A program made the position numbers and the translations under genes. A stretch of DNA of 40,850 bases from an uncultured Opitutaceae bacterium (GTDB taxonomy: Bacteria; Verrucomicrobiota; Verrucomicrobiia; Opitutales; Opitutaceae), in NCBI GenBank assembly GCA_903919205.1, contig CAIXHE010000068.1:1-40850 (forward strand), in the 5' to 3' direction. The notes under the pieces are model-generated. The model made no database searches. It saw nothing but the letters and a program-made list of their open reading frames with translations, and was not told where the DNA came from. Positions 1 through 8,058 of this stretch are shown here, in pieces. The stretch's first letter is position 1; each line of letters starts with the position of its first letter.

Positions 1-117
1 GAGGTCGAGGGCGACCGGTACTTTCCCGAGTGGAGGCACCTCGCCTGGCGAGAGACCGCGCGCCGCGAGAGCGCGGACGCGCACTACCGCTACACGTTCC
101 TCACGCTCGAGCGCTAG
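1..117 (+). CDS. folA: Dihydrofolate reductase, C-terminal fragment (cut by window edge)
   Basis: The first 38 codons in frame 1 end in TAG and read EGDRYFPEW, then WRE, then YRYTFLTLER. This is the typical C-terminal strand pair of bacterial DHFR (EGD..FPE ... W ... Y.F..YER). The family reduces dihydrofolate to tetrahydrofolate with NADPH in the cytoplasm. The N-terminal part, with the substrate and NADPH sites, lies upstream of the window. The stop codon overlaps the stop of the convergent gene in the four bases CTAG at 114-117. Identification rests on the short tail only. Confidence 0.8.
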   Translation, partial: EVEGDRYFPEWRHLAWRETARRESADAHYRYTFLTLER

Positions 118-644
118 CCCGCCGCGCGCGCCGCGTGCGCCCGGGCGACCTCCACGTATTTCTCGGCCCAGCCGCGCAGGCCGGCCCGCTCCGCGGCCGA
201 GAGCGCTCGCACGACCTTCGCGGGGGAGCCGTAGACCAGCGACCCCGGCGGGCACTGGAATCGCTGAGGCACCAGGGAGTGGGCGCCCACGATGCTGCGC
301 GCCCCGATCACCGCGCCGTCGAGCACGGTCGACCCCATCCCGATCAGGCACTCGTCGCCGACCGTGCAGGCGTGCACGATGGCATTGTGGCCGATCGTGC
401 ACCAGGCCCCGATGTGGGCCCCGTGCTCGTCGGAGAGGTGCACCACCGCATTGTCCTGGACGTTCGTGCCCTCACCGACGCGGATCACGTTGATGTCCCC
501 CCGGAGCACGGCGCCGTAGAAGACGCTGGTGTTCGGGCCGAGGACGACATCCCCGACCACGGTGGCACTCGACGCCACGAACAGGCACGCACCCGTCTCG
601 GGCGTCCTAGACAGGTGCTTCGCCAGCCGTTCCTTGACCGTCAT
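114..644 (-). CDS. Gamma-carbonic anhydrase family protein (left-handed beta-helix)
   Basis: A 176-residue protein made of hexapeptide repeats of the LbH fold (YrdA/PaaY/Cam group). The gamma-carbonic-anhydrase metal ligands are visible: H69, H86 and H91 (AVVH ... GHNAIVH), with R49 and Q63 at the positions conserved in the family. Members bind Zn, Fe or Co as trimers and may hydrate CO2, but many homologues have no shown activity, so the enzymatic role is inference. The length matches YrdA-like proteins. It runs convergently to folA and shares its stop region. It has its own start at 644, in a 71-base spacer from the di-heme gene upstream on the same strand. Confidence 0.88.
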   Translation of the reverse strand: MTVKERLAKHLSRTPETGACLFVASSATVVGDVVLGPNTSVFYGAVLRGDINVIRVGEGTNVQDNAVVHLSDEHGAHIGAWCTIGHNAIVHACTVGDECLIGMGSTVLDGAVIGARSIVGAHSLVPQRFQCPPGSLVYGSPAKVVRALSAAERAGLRGWAEKYVEVARAHAARAAG

Positions 645-715
645 GGGGCCGATTGAGCGCCGATCCCCGCCTAACGAAAAGCATATTCGCCCCCCCGGGC
701 CGACCCCCCGCCACC

Positions 716-1972
716 TCAGAGCGTCCCGAGGAACGCGAGCAGCTGCTGCTTCTCGGAGGCGGTGAGCCCGGAATACGCGGCGCTCGAGGCCGCCCCCTGC
801 CCGGCGTGATCGAGGATCGCCTGGGCCACCGTCTGGGCACGTCCGTCGTGCAGGTAGGGACCGCGCGCGCCGAGACCCCAGAGCGGCGCTGTGCGCATCT
901 CCTTCGTCGAGGCATCCCCCTGGGCGATACCGTCGCCGAGGGCTCCCATGTCATGGACAAGGAGGTCCGAGTAGAGGGCCACGCTGCGGTTCGCGAGCGC
1001 CGCGCTCGAGTTGGGGCCCGTCTCGAGGGTGGGCGTGTGGCAGCTCGCGCAGCCCGTCGACACGAAGAGCTTCTGGCCGGCAACCGTGGAGGCCGAGGGC
1101 GCGCCTCCTGCCGGCGGGGGCGCCAGCAGGCGCATGAAGTTGGCCAATCGGTCGATCTCGGAGAGCCCGGTCTTGGAGTTCGGCTGGTCCTCGATCGGGG
1201 CCGAGGGGCTTACGTACTTGGCCAGAAGGGCCTCGTTGCCGTCGGGCGCAGCCGCCTTGGGGAAAAGGCGGTTGGTGATGCCGATCTCCTCGTTGAGCGC
1301 GTCCGCGCTGAAAGAGAGCAGCGTGGCGTGCTGGGCCTTCCAGCCGAACCGCCCCACCCGCTCTTCGCCGGACGCGACGTCCGCGACCATCGCGGCTCGC
1401 CCGCGGACTGACTCGGGCTCCTCAGATGCGTTGGCCTCGATTGTGGCGTCCGGTATGGCCTCCAGCAGGCCCGCGCCGAACAGGGGAGTCGGGATGCGCT
1501 TGGCCTGGACGTTCGACTCGCTCGGCACCACCTCCAGGAGCGCCGGGGCGATCGCATGGGCGTGCAGCAGCGTCCCGTCCAGCGAGGTGAGCGGGTCGAA
1601 CACGCCGTCCTCGGTGCGACCAAACCGTGTGACGGCGTTGTGGCTCGTGCCCCCCGGGGCGGGTGCCGAGTGGCAGACCACGCAGGAGGTGTTGTTGAAG
1701 AGGGGGCCGAGTCCGGTCTGCGGCGTCTCTACCGTCCTGAAGTCGCCGGAACCGGCCGTGAACTCCGCCTTCTCCGCCGCGGTGGCCGCGGCCAGCACCA
1801 GCCCGAATCCGACGACAGCGGGGGCCGGTGCCCCGGGAGCGCCGGGCGCCCCTGGGGCGACTGGCGCCGGCCGGCCTTGGGGAACCGGCGGCTGCGAACG
1901 CAGGGAGTACACGGAGGCGAGGGCGCAGAGCAAGAGGAGCGCAGGGCGGGCGTGGGGGATTCTCGGGTTCAT
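716..1972 (-). CDS. Di-heme oxidoreductase (DHOR/DUF1111-type c-type cytochrome), periplasmic
   Basis: A 418-residue protein with a Sec signal peptide (residues 1-27), then a Pro/Ala/Gly low-complexity linker (about 30-52) with APG repeats. There are two heme c motifs, C97-V-V-C-H101 and C308-A-S-C-H312. The first sits in GLGPLFNNTSC, characteristic of the di-heme oxidoreductase family (putative peroxidases). The C-terminal part has the TAPLWGLG and YLHDGRA motifs of that family. It should act in the periplasm in electron transfer; substrate unknown. It is divergent from a two-component system, and a PmrA-box-like repeat lies directly upstream at 1996-2012, so control by that system is a reasonable inference. 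The ATG at 1972 leaves almost no leader if the proposed box and -10 are right. Confidence 0.85.
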   Translation of the reverse strand: MNPRIPHARPALLLLCALASVYSLRSQPPVPQGRPAPVAPGAPGAPGAPAPAVVGFGLVLAAATAAEKAEFTAGSGDFRTVETPQTGLGPLFNNTSCVVCHSAPAPGGTSHNAVTRFGRTEDGVFDPLTSLDGTLLHAHAIAPALLEVVPSESNVQAKRIPTPLFGAGLLEAIPDATIEANASEEPESVRGRAAMVADVASGEERVGRFGWKAQHATLLSFSADALNEEIGITNRLFPKAAAPDGNEALLAKYVSPSAPIEDQPNSKTGLSEIDRLANFMRLLAPPPAGGAPSASTVAGQKLFVSTGCASCHTPTLETGPNSSAALANRSVALYSDLLVHDMGALGDGIAQGDASTKEMRTAPLWGLGARGPYLHDGRAQTVAQAILDHAGQGAASSAAYSGLTASEKQQLLAFLGTL

Positions 1973-1995
1973 GGGCCCAGCCTATCCGAACGCGG

Positions 1996-2012
1996 ATTAA
2001 GCTCGCATTAAG
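1996..2012 (-). promoter_or_regulatory. CTTAAT-N5-CTTAAT direct repeat facing the di-heme gene
   Basis: Read on the minus strand the bases are CTTAAT-GCGAG-CTTAAT, a perfect direct repeat with an 11-base period. This is the form of the PmrA/QseB-type box bound by OmpR-family regulators. It ends 23 bases before the ATG of the di-heme gene, with GATAGG at 1986-1981 as a possible -10. Regulator assignment is inference from the adjacent response-regulator gene. Confidence 0.6.
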
Positions 2013-2050
2013 AGCCCGCGCTCCGCCGAATTTTTCCGGTGCGAGGCCCT

Positions 2051-2084
2051 CTTCATCTCCCCTTAATCTCGCAGGACGTATTCT
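2051..2084 (+). promoter_or_regulatory. CTTCAT-N5-CTTAAT repeat plus -10 (TATTCT) upstream of the response regulator
   Basis: On the plus strand CTTCAT (2051-2056) and CTTAAT (2062-2067) are separated by five bases. A possible -10, TATTCT at 2079-2084, follows 11 bases later. This is the geometry of promoters activated by PmrA/PhoB-like regulators, where the tandem half-sites replace or overlap the -35. The response-regulator ATG is at 2109. Suggests autoregulation. Confidence 0.55.
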
Positions 2085-2108
2085 GCGCGGCGTGCACGCC
2101 CTGATCCC

Positions 2109-2759
2109 ATGAGAGTCCTGGTGGTGGAGGACGAACCCGACCTTCTGGCAGGGGTGGTGCGCGCGCTGCGCACGCAGGGCTACTCCGTGGACAGCGCAGC
2201 GGACGGCGAGGAGGGGCTCTTCAAGGCCGAGTCGGTCGACTACGATGCGGTGCTCCTCGATGTGATGCTGCCCGTCCGCGACGGATGGAGCGTGCTCGAG
2301 GCGCTCCGTCGCAAGAAGAAGACCCCCGTCCTCATGCTCACTGCCCGGGACCGGCCCGTCGACAAGGTGCGCGGGCTCGACTCGGGTGCGGACGATTACC
2401 TGGTGAAGCCGTTCGACCTCGGCGAGCTGTTGGCGCGCGTGCGGGCGCTCATTCGCCGCGGCGCGCAGGAGCCCAGTCCCGAGATCACCCTCGGCGACGT
2501 GCGCATCGAGCAGGCCGCACGCCGCGTCACCCGCCTCGGTGCCCCGGTCACGCTCACGGCCAAGGAGTACACCATCCTCGAGTACCTTGCGCTCAACCGC
2601 GGCCGCCTCGTGACCCGCAGCGCGCTCTACGAGCACGTCTTTGACGAGAACGACGACTCCTTCTCGAACCTGATCGACGTCCACATCTCCAACCTCCGAA
2701 AGAAGCTAGGGCACGGTCTGATCGCGACCCGCAGGGGCCTCGGCTACTGCATCGAATGA
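2109..2759 (+). CDS. OmpR/PhoB-family response regulator
   Basis: A 216-residue two-domain regulator. The N-terminal receiver has the acidic pair E7/D8, phospho-acceptor D51 (LLDVMLP), T78 and K100 (VKPF). The C-terminal winged helix (about 125-216) ends in the usual LIDVHISNLRKKLG and GLGYCIE segment. Overall it resembles the CopR/PmrA/QseB/TctD branch. Its stop overlaps the ATG of the kinase gene (ATGA at 2756-2759), so the two are translationally coupled. The upstream spacer has two PmrA-box-like repeats, one toward this gene and one toward the divergent di-heme gene. The signal sensed cannot be told from the sequence. Confidence 0.95.
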   Translation: MRVLVVEDEPDLLAGVVRALRTQGYSVDSAADGEEGLFKAESVDYDAVLLDVMLPVRDGWSVLEALRRKKKTPVLMLTARDRPVDKVRGLDSGADDYLVKPFDLGELLARVRALIRRGAQEPSPEITLGDVRIEQAARRVTRLGAPVTLTAKEYTILEYLALNRGRLVTRSALYEHVFDENDDSFSNLIDVHISNLRKKLGHGLIATRRGLGYCIE

Positions 2760-4228
2760 AACGCACCCGCTCGATCACGTGGCGCCTCCAGTTCTGGTAC
2801 GGCATCCTGCTGGCCGTCGTGCTCGCGGGCTTCGGCCTTACGGCCTACATGTTCGAGCGCTCGGCGCTCGTTCGCACGACCGACGCCGAGCTCGAGCGCC
2901 GCATCGGCTCGGTCGCGCGCGAGGTGCGCCAGGCAGCCAAGCCCCCGGGCGGGCCGGGGGATCTCCGGCCGGACGAGCCTCCCCCCGAAGGCCCACCCGA
3001 GGACGACCCCGGACGGGAGCCCAGGCCCCGCCGCGCGCCGGGCCTCTCACTCGCGCCCCGCGAGCGCCAATCTTATGCCGCCGACGCGCCGGGTGGCTGG
3101 TATTACATCCTCTGGCTTGACCAGGGACGCCAGGTGATCCGCTCGCCCAAGGCCCCGGCGGACGTCCCTATGCCCCGGCTTCTGGAGGATCGGCCCAGCG
3201 GGCCCGTGCTGCGGGCCCGCGGCGACATCCGCGAAGCCTGCATGCCGCTCAAGCCGGGCGACGTGGCGCTCGTGGGCCGCATCCTCACCGAGGACTTCCA
3301 GCAGCTGAGGCAGTTCGCGTGGCTTCTCGGCATCTCCGCTGTGGCCATCCTGGCGCTCGGCCTGCTGGGCGGCTATTGGCTCGTCAGTCGCTCGCTCCGG
3401 CCGATCGCCGAGATAAGCCGCGCGGCCGCGAGGATCGCGGCCGGCAACCTCGGCTTGCGCATCCAGACCGACGACACCGAGAGCGAGCTGGGAGAGCTGA
3501 CGAGGGTTCTCAACGACACGTTCGGCCGCCTGGAGGCGTCGTTCGTGCAGCAGACGCGCTTCACGGCGGACGCGGCCCACGAGCTTCGAACCCCCGTTGC
3601 GGTGCTACTCACGCACACCCAGAACGCCCTAGCCGTGGCCTGCCCCTCGGAGACCCACCAGGAGGCGTTCGAGGCCTGCCAGCGAGCGGCCCAGCGCATG
3701 CGCTCCCTGATCGAGGCGCTCCTCACGCTGGCTCGCCTCGACTCCGGGGAGCGGACGATGCGACGGGAGTCCTTCGACCTGTCGCGGCTCGCGTCGGAGA
3801 GCCTCGGCCTGGTGCGCCCCCTCGCCGAGCGGCGGGGCATCACGGTCGAGTCGGACCTCGCCCCCACCCCGTGCGTGGGCGACCCGGGCCAGATCGACCA
3901 GGTGATCATGAACCTCGTGACGAACGCGATCCACCACAACGTCGAGAAGGGGCGCGTGCGGGTCACCACCCGGACGGACTGCGGCTGCGCCGTCTTCGCG
4001 GTCTCCGACAGCGGGCCCGGCATCGCTCAAGGCCACCTTTCGCATGTATTCGAGCGGTTCTACAGGGCGGATGCGTCGCGCAGCCGATCGTCGGGTGGCA
4101 CGGGTCTCGGGCTCGCGATCGCCAAGGCGATCGTGGAGGCGCACGGCGGCTCTATCCGTGCGGAGAGCCGCAAGGAGGGGGGGGCCGTGTTCACGGTCGT
4201 CCTGCCGGCCGCGGGTTCGCCCGGTTAG
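2756..4228 (+). CDS. Membrane sensor histidine kinase, partner of the response regulator
   Basis: A 490-residue HAMP-containing kinase. TM1 is near residues 13-35, followed by a periplasmic region with an unusual Pro/Arg/Glu-rich stretch (about 60-105). TM2 is near 183-207, then HAMP. The H-box is RFTADAAHELRTP with H275. The N-box (MNLVTNAIHHN), G1 (DSGPGIA), F-box (VFERFYRAD) and G2 (GGTGLGLAIAK) are all intact. It should autophosphorylate on H275 and pass phosphate to D51 of the regulator. The start overlaps the regulator stop (ATGA). The Pro-rich sensor region gives no clue to the ligand. Confidence 0.95.
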   Translation: MKRTRSITWRLQFWYGILLAVVLAGFGLTAYMFERSALVRTTDAELERRIGSVAREVRQAAKPPGGPGDLRPDEPPPEGPPEDDPGREPRPRRAPGLSLAPRERQSYAADAPGGWYYILWLDQGRQVIRSPKAPADVPMPRLLEDRPSGPVLRARGDIREACMPLKPGDVALVGRILTEDFQQLRQFAWLLGISAVAILALGLLGGYWLVSRSLRPIAEISRAAARIAAGNLGLRIQTDDTESELGELTRVLNDTFGRLEASFVQQTRFTADAAHELRTPVAVLLTHTQNALAVACPSETHQEAFEACQRAAQRMRSLIEALLTLARLDSGERTMRRESFDLSRLASESLGLVRPLAERRGITVESDLAPTPCVGDPGQIDQVIMNLVTNAIHHNVEKGRVRVTTRTDCGCAVFAVSDSGPGIAQGHLSHVFERFYRADASRSRSSGGTGLGLAIAKAIVEAHGGSIRAESRKEGGAVFTVVLPAAGSPG

Positions 4229-4283
4229 GGGGCGCCGCACGATTCTCGTTGCAGGCCGCGCGTTTTGGGGCCGCCTTCTGCAC

Positions 4284-4415
4284 ATGGGCTCCAAATACGT
4301 GCCGAGCATTAAGGACGTGCAGGCAAACCTGAGGTACCAGCGCAAGCAGCAGGAGGCCGCGCGCGCCAAGCGGTCCGCCGCCAAGGCAGCCCCGCCCAAG
4401 CCCAACGCTCCGTAG
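4284..4415 (+). CDS. Small basic hypothetical protein (43 aa)
   Basis: A short frame from ATG 4284 to TAG 4415, beginning MGSKYVPSIKDVQ and ending in an Ala/Lys/Pro-rich tail. It is rich in Lys, Arg, Gln and Ala and probably one amphipathic helix with a disordered end. Codon third positions are mostly G/C, as in neighbouring genes. It begins 55 bases after the histidine kinase stop on the same strand and ends five bases before the convergent permease stop. I do not recognise it. It may be a real small gene or chance coding in the spacer. Confidence 0.4.
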   Translation: MGSKYVPSIKDVQANLRYQRKQQEAARAKRSAAKAAPPKPNAP

Positions 4416-4420
4416 AGCGC

Positions 4421-5395
4421 CTATTTCTCCTTCGAATAAGGGACGCCCACCGCCCTAGGGGCGACCGACTCGCCCACGAAGCCCGCCAGCAGCAGCACGG
4501 TGAGGATGTAGGGTAAGGCGATGATGAACTGCACGGGCACGACGCCGACCCCCGGAAGCGCCACGCCCTGCAGCCGGGCCGCCCCGGCATCCGCGAAAGC
4601 GAAGAGCAGGCAGGCAGCGAGCGTCGGGTAGGGCCGCCACTTCCCGAAGATGAGGGCGGCCAAGGCCAGGTAGCCCTTTCCAGCGGTCATGTCGCGAACG
4701 AAGCCGGCGCTCGCCACGGTGGAGATGTAGGTTCCCGCGACGCCGCAGAGCACGCCCGAGATCAGGCATGCCTGGTAGCGCAGGGCATTGACTGAGATCC
4801 CCGCGGTGTCCACCGCGAGCGGATTCTCGCCTACCGCGCGCAGGCGAAGTCCGAAGCGGGTCCGGTAGAGCACCCAGGCGCTCGCGGGAACCACGATCGC
4901 TGCAAGATAGACGATGGGGCTGTGCCCGCTTACGAGCTCAGCGTAGGCGAGCCCGGGAAGCGGGTGAGCGCGGGCCGCCTGGGCCCACGGCCAAGGCAAA
5001 CCGAGGAAGCGCTGGCCGGGAAGGTCGAGCTGGGGGGTCTGCCCCCCCTGCTCGAACCAGGCGAGGGCCAGCGTCGGGGCGAGACCCGCCACCATGATGT
5101 TCACGGCCATCGCCGCGACCACCTGGTTTCCCCGGTGGGTCACGCACGCGAACGCGACGACGAGTCCGAGGAACACCGCGGCGGCGACCCCGGCACCCAG
5201 CCCCATCCAGGCCGAGCCCGTGACCGCAGCCACGGCCGCCGAGGCAAAGGCGGCAGCAAGCATCTTCCCCTCGAGGGCCAGGTCAATCACGCCGGCCCGC
5301 TCCGAGAACATGCCGGCCAGGGCCGCGATGACGAGCGGGGTCGCGACGCGAATCGTCGCGGCCATGATGAGGATCACTTCCCGGTAGGTGTCCAT
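4421..5395 (-). CDS. ABC transporter permease, nucleoside/BMP-type (second permease)
   Basis: A 324-residue polytopic protein of the branched-chain/ribose-type permease family (BPD_transp_2), most like the YufQ/BmpC-type permeases that partner BMP binding proteins. The family region MFSERAGVIDLALEGKMLAAAF near the N terminus and RAVGENPLAVDTAGI in the middle (the loop contacting the ATPase) are present. It should form the membrane channel with the preceding 364-residue permease. Its ATG follows the TGA of that gene after one base (TGACATG), indicating coupling. It is the last gene of the operon and is convergent with the small plus-strand frame. Confidence 0.9.
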   Translation of the reverse strand: MDTYREVILIMAATIRVATPLVIAALAGMFSERAGVIDLALEGKMLAAAFASAAVAAVTGSAWMGLGAGVAAAVFLGLVVAFACVTHRGNQVVAAMAVNIMVAGLAPTLALAWFEQGGQTPQLDLPGQRFLGLPWPWAQAARAHPLPGLAYAELVSGHSPIVYLAAIVVPASAWVLYRTRFGLRLRAVGENPLAVDTAGISVNALRYQACLISGVLCGVAGTYISTVASAGFVRDMTAGKGYLALAALIFGKWRPYPTLAACLLFAFADAGAARLQGVALPGVGVVPVQFIIALPYILTVLLLAGFVGESVAPRAVGVPYSKEK

Positions 5396-5396
5396 G

Positions 5397-6491
5397 TCAG
5401 CGGGAGGCCGCCCCGAGGAGCGCGGCCAGCGGCCTGCGGAACAGGTTCTCCATCGCGCCGCAGAAGAGGATCACAAGCCCCTGGATGAGGATCACCATGT
5501 CTCGGTTCACATGGGGCATGTCAAAGGAGAGCTGCGATCCCCCCTGGTAGAGGGCCCCGAACAGGAGCGACGAAGCCAGGATTCCCAGCGGATGGTTTCG
5601 ACCCATCAGGGCCACGGCGATGCCGACGATCCCCGCGCCCCCCGGGAAATCCAGGAGGATCCGGTGCTGTGAGCCGGCGAGCTCATTCACGCCGAGGCAG
5701 CCCGCCAGCGCCCCCGACAGCAGCATCGCCACGATCGTGGTGCGCTCGGGCGAGATCCCTGCGTAGACGGCGGCCTGCGGGTTCTGCCCCACGACCCTGA
5801 GGGCGTAGCCCCAGCGGGTCCTCCAGAGGAACAGCCAGACGAGCAGGCAGGCTGCGAGCGCCAGGGCCGAGGCCAGGTTGAAGGGGGACGACGCGAACTT
5901 GATTCCCATTCGGCCGAGCACATCGGTCATGGCGGGCATGACTGCCCCCGGCCCGAACTCCCGGGACTCGGGCGACTGCTGGCCGGGCCTAATCAGGACG
6001 TTCACGAGCAGGTAGGTCATCAGCGCCGAGGCGATGAAGTTGAACATGATCGTCGTGATCACGATGTGGCTGCCCCTGCGGGCCTGCAGCCAGGCGGGGA
6101 CGAAGGCCCAGGCGGCCCCGAAGACGCAGCCCGCCGCGATCATGGCCGGGATCACTACCCAGGCGGACCAGGCCCCCATAGCGAGGCCGACCAGCCCCAC
6201 GCCGAGGCCTCCGATGTACGCCTGGCCCTCGCCGCCGATGTTGAAGAGTCCCGCATGGAAGGCGACCGCCACCGCGAGCCCGGTGAAGACGAAGTCGGTC
6301 GCGTAGAAGAGCGTGTAGCCAATCGAGTCCTGCGAGCCGAAGGCCCCCGCGACCATGAGCTTGAGGGCGGCCCACGGGCTCTCTCCGATCAGGCGCACCA
6401 CGATGCCCGAGAGCAGCAGGGCCGCCGCCAGGTTGACGAGCGGCAGCAGGCCGTACTCGGCCCACCGGGGAAGCCGGCCGCCGGCGCTCAC
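5397..6491 (-). CDS. ABC transporter permease, nucleoside/BMP-type (first permease)
   Basis: A 364-residue multi-spanning permease of the BPD_transp_2 family (YufP-like). It has an NIGGEGQ motif near the start of the core and RVVGQNPQAAVYAGI as the ATPase-coupling loop. It starts with GTG at 6491, and that codon overlaps the TGA of the ATPase gene (GTGA at 6488-6491), which supports this start. With the second permease, the ATPase and the BMP protein it makes a complete importer. In characterised relatives the substrates are nucleosides; the substrate here is inferred from family only. Confidence 0.9.
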   Translation of the reverse strand: MSAGGRLPRWAEYGLLPLVNLAAALLLSGIVVRLIGESPWAALKLMVAGAFGSQDSIGYTLFYATDFVFTGLAVAVAFHAGLFNIGGEGQAYIGGLGVGLVGLAMGAWSAWVVIPAMIAAGCVFGAAWAFVPAWLQARRGSHIVITTIMFNFIASALMTYLLVNVLIRPGQQSPESREFGPGAVMPAMTDVLGRMGIKFASSPFNLASALALAACLLVWLFLWRTRWGYALRVVGQNPQAAVYAGISPERTTIVAMLLSGALAGCLGVNELAGSQHRILLDFPGGAGIVGIAVALMGRNHPLGILASSLLFGALYQGGSQLSFDMPHVNRDMVILIQGLVILFCGAMENLFRRPLAALLGAASR

Positions 6492-8053
6492 CGGGAGCCC
6501 TCCCTGCGGACTCCGGCCATCATGAGGCCCAGGGTCTCCTCCGTGGCTTCCGCCCCCGGCAGCTCACCCACCACCTCGCCGCCAGCCATCACCAGGATCC
6601 GGTCCGAGAGCCCCATGATCTCGTCCAGCTCGACAGAGACCACGAGCACCGCCTTGCCTTGGTCCCTTAGCTCGACGATTCGCCGATGGATGAACTCGAT
6701 CGCCCCAATGTCGACCCCGCGCGTCGGCTGGCCGACGATCAGCACCGAGGGCCCGCAGTCCATCTCGCGCGCGAGCACGAGCTTCTGCTGGTTGCCCCCG
6801 GAGAACGACGTGATCCTAAGGGACGGGTCGGTCGGCCTCACGTCGAAGGCGGACATCTTGGCGACGCAGTCCGCCCGGATCGCCCCGCGCCTGAAGAATC
6901 CGCCGCGCGCGAAGGCGCCTCGGTCGTGGTAGCCGAGGATCACGTTGTCCTCCGCCGAGAAGCTCGAGACGACGCCCATCTTGAGGCGGTCCTCGGGCAC
7001 GTGCGCGACGCCAAGCGAGCGCAGGCCCCTCGGGCCGAGGCCCTTCGGGGTGAGCGCACGGCCGGAGAGAAGGACCTCGCCCGATGTAGGCCTGCGGATG
7101 CCCGTGAGGGCCTCGAGCAGCTCGGTCTGACCGTTCCCGGAGACGCCGGCGATGCCGACGATCTCGCCTGCCCGGAGCGCGAAGCTTGCAGACTTGACCC
7201 TGGGCACGCCGAGGCGGTCGCTGACGCAGAGGTTGCGCACCTCGAGGAGGACGGGGCCCGGGGAGGCCGGCCCCTTCTCGACCCGGAGCGAGACCGACCT
7301 GCCGACCATCTGCTCGGCCAGGGCCTTGGGCGAGGTGTCGCGGGTGGCCGTCTCGTGAACCACGGCGCCCTGGCGCATGACCGTGACCCGATCGGTGACC
7401 GCCATGATCTCGCGCAGCTTGTGGGTGACCAGGACCACGGTCTTCCCCTGGTCGCGCAGCAGCGAGAGCATCCGGAACAGCTGGTCCGCCTCGGGGGGCG
7501 TGAGGACCGCCGTCGGCTCATCGAGGATCAGGATCTCGGCGCGGTGGTGGAGCGCCTTCAGGATCTCAACCCGCTGCTGGAGGCCCACCGGCAGGTGGCC
7601 GGTCTCGGCGTCGAGCGGCACGTCGAGCCCGTAGTCGCGGGCGAGGGCCTCAAGCCCCGCCCTCGCCGCGGCAAGGCCCTTCCCGAGGAGGCGGCCGCCC
7701 TCGGCGCCCAGCACCACGTTCTCGAGCACCGAGAAGTTCTCCACGAGCATGAAGTGCTGGTGCACCATGCCGATGCCCGCGTCTATGGAGTCGCGCGGCC
7801 TGCCGATCTGGACCGCCCTTCCATTCACCCGGATCTCACCCCTGTCCGCGCGGTGAAACCCGTAGACGATGTTCATCAGCGTCGACTTGCCCGCCCCGTT
7901 CTCTCCGATCAGTCCGTGAATCGAGCCCCGGGCAACCGACAGGTTCACGTCGCGGTTCGCGTGCACGGCGCCGAAGCGCTTGTCGATCCCCACCAGCTCC
8001 AGCGCCGGGGCGGGTCTTCCGGGAGCCTGGGGTGATGGACTCTCCGGTTCCAC
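6488..8053 (-). CDS. ABC transporter ATPase with two fused nucleotide-binding domains (sugar/nucleoside type)
   Basis: About 521 residues, two tandem ABC domains as in RbsA/YufO. Domain 1 has Walker A GENGAGKST (residues 50-57) and Walker B ILILDEPT. Its signature region is atypical (LPVGLQQR rather than LSGGQ), as is common in this family. Domain 2 has a degenerate Walker A (GVSGNGQTE), an intact signature (FSGGNQQK) and a Walker B ending GQPTRG in place of DEP. So one site probably hydrolyses ATP and the other is degenerate. I chose the GTG at 8053, five bases after the BMP gene stop; the frame stays open upstream inside that gene but that part is not ABC-like. There is no strong Shine-Dalgarno, in keeping with coupling. 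Confidence 0.9.
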   Translation of the reverse strand: MEPESPSPQAPGRPAPALELVGIDKRFGAVHANRDVNLSVARGSIHGLIGENGAGKSTLMNIVYGFHRADRGEIRVNGRAVQIGRPRDSIDAGIGMVHQHFMLVENFSVLENVVLGAEGGRLLGKGLAAARAGLEALARDYGLDVPLDAETGHLPVGLQQRVEILKALHHRAEILILDEPTAVLTPPEADQLFRMLSLLRDQGKTVVLVTHKLREIMAVTDRVTVMRQGAVVHETATRDTSPKALAEQMVGRSVSLRVEKGPASPGPVLLEVRNLCVSDRLGVPRVKSASFALRAGEIVGIAGVSGNGQTELLEALTGIRRPTSGEVLLSGRALTPKGLGPRGLRSLGVAHVPEDRLKMGVVSSFSAEDNVILGYHDRGAFARGGFFRRGAIRADCVAKMSAFDVRPTDPSLRITSFSGGNQQKLVLAREMDCGPSVLIVGQPTRGVDIGAIEFIHRRIVELRDQGKAVLVVSVELDEIMGLSDRILVMAGGEVVGELPGAEATEETLGLMMAGVRREGSR

Positions 8054-8058
8054 GGGAC

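Noticed and set aside
1822-1855. Short tandem repeat in the di-heme gene
   Set aside because: Only three or four imperfect APG codon units in a linker; common in GC-rich exported proteins.
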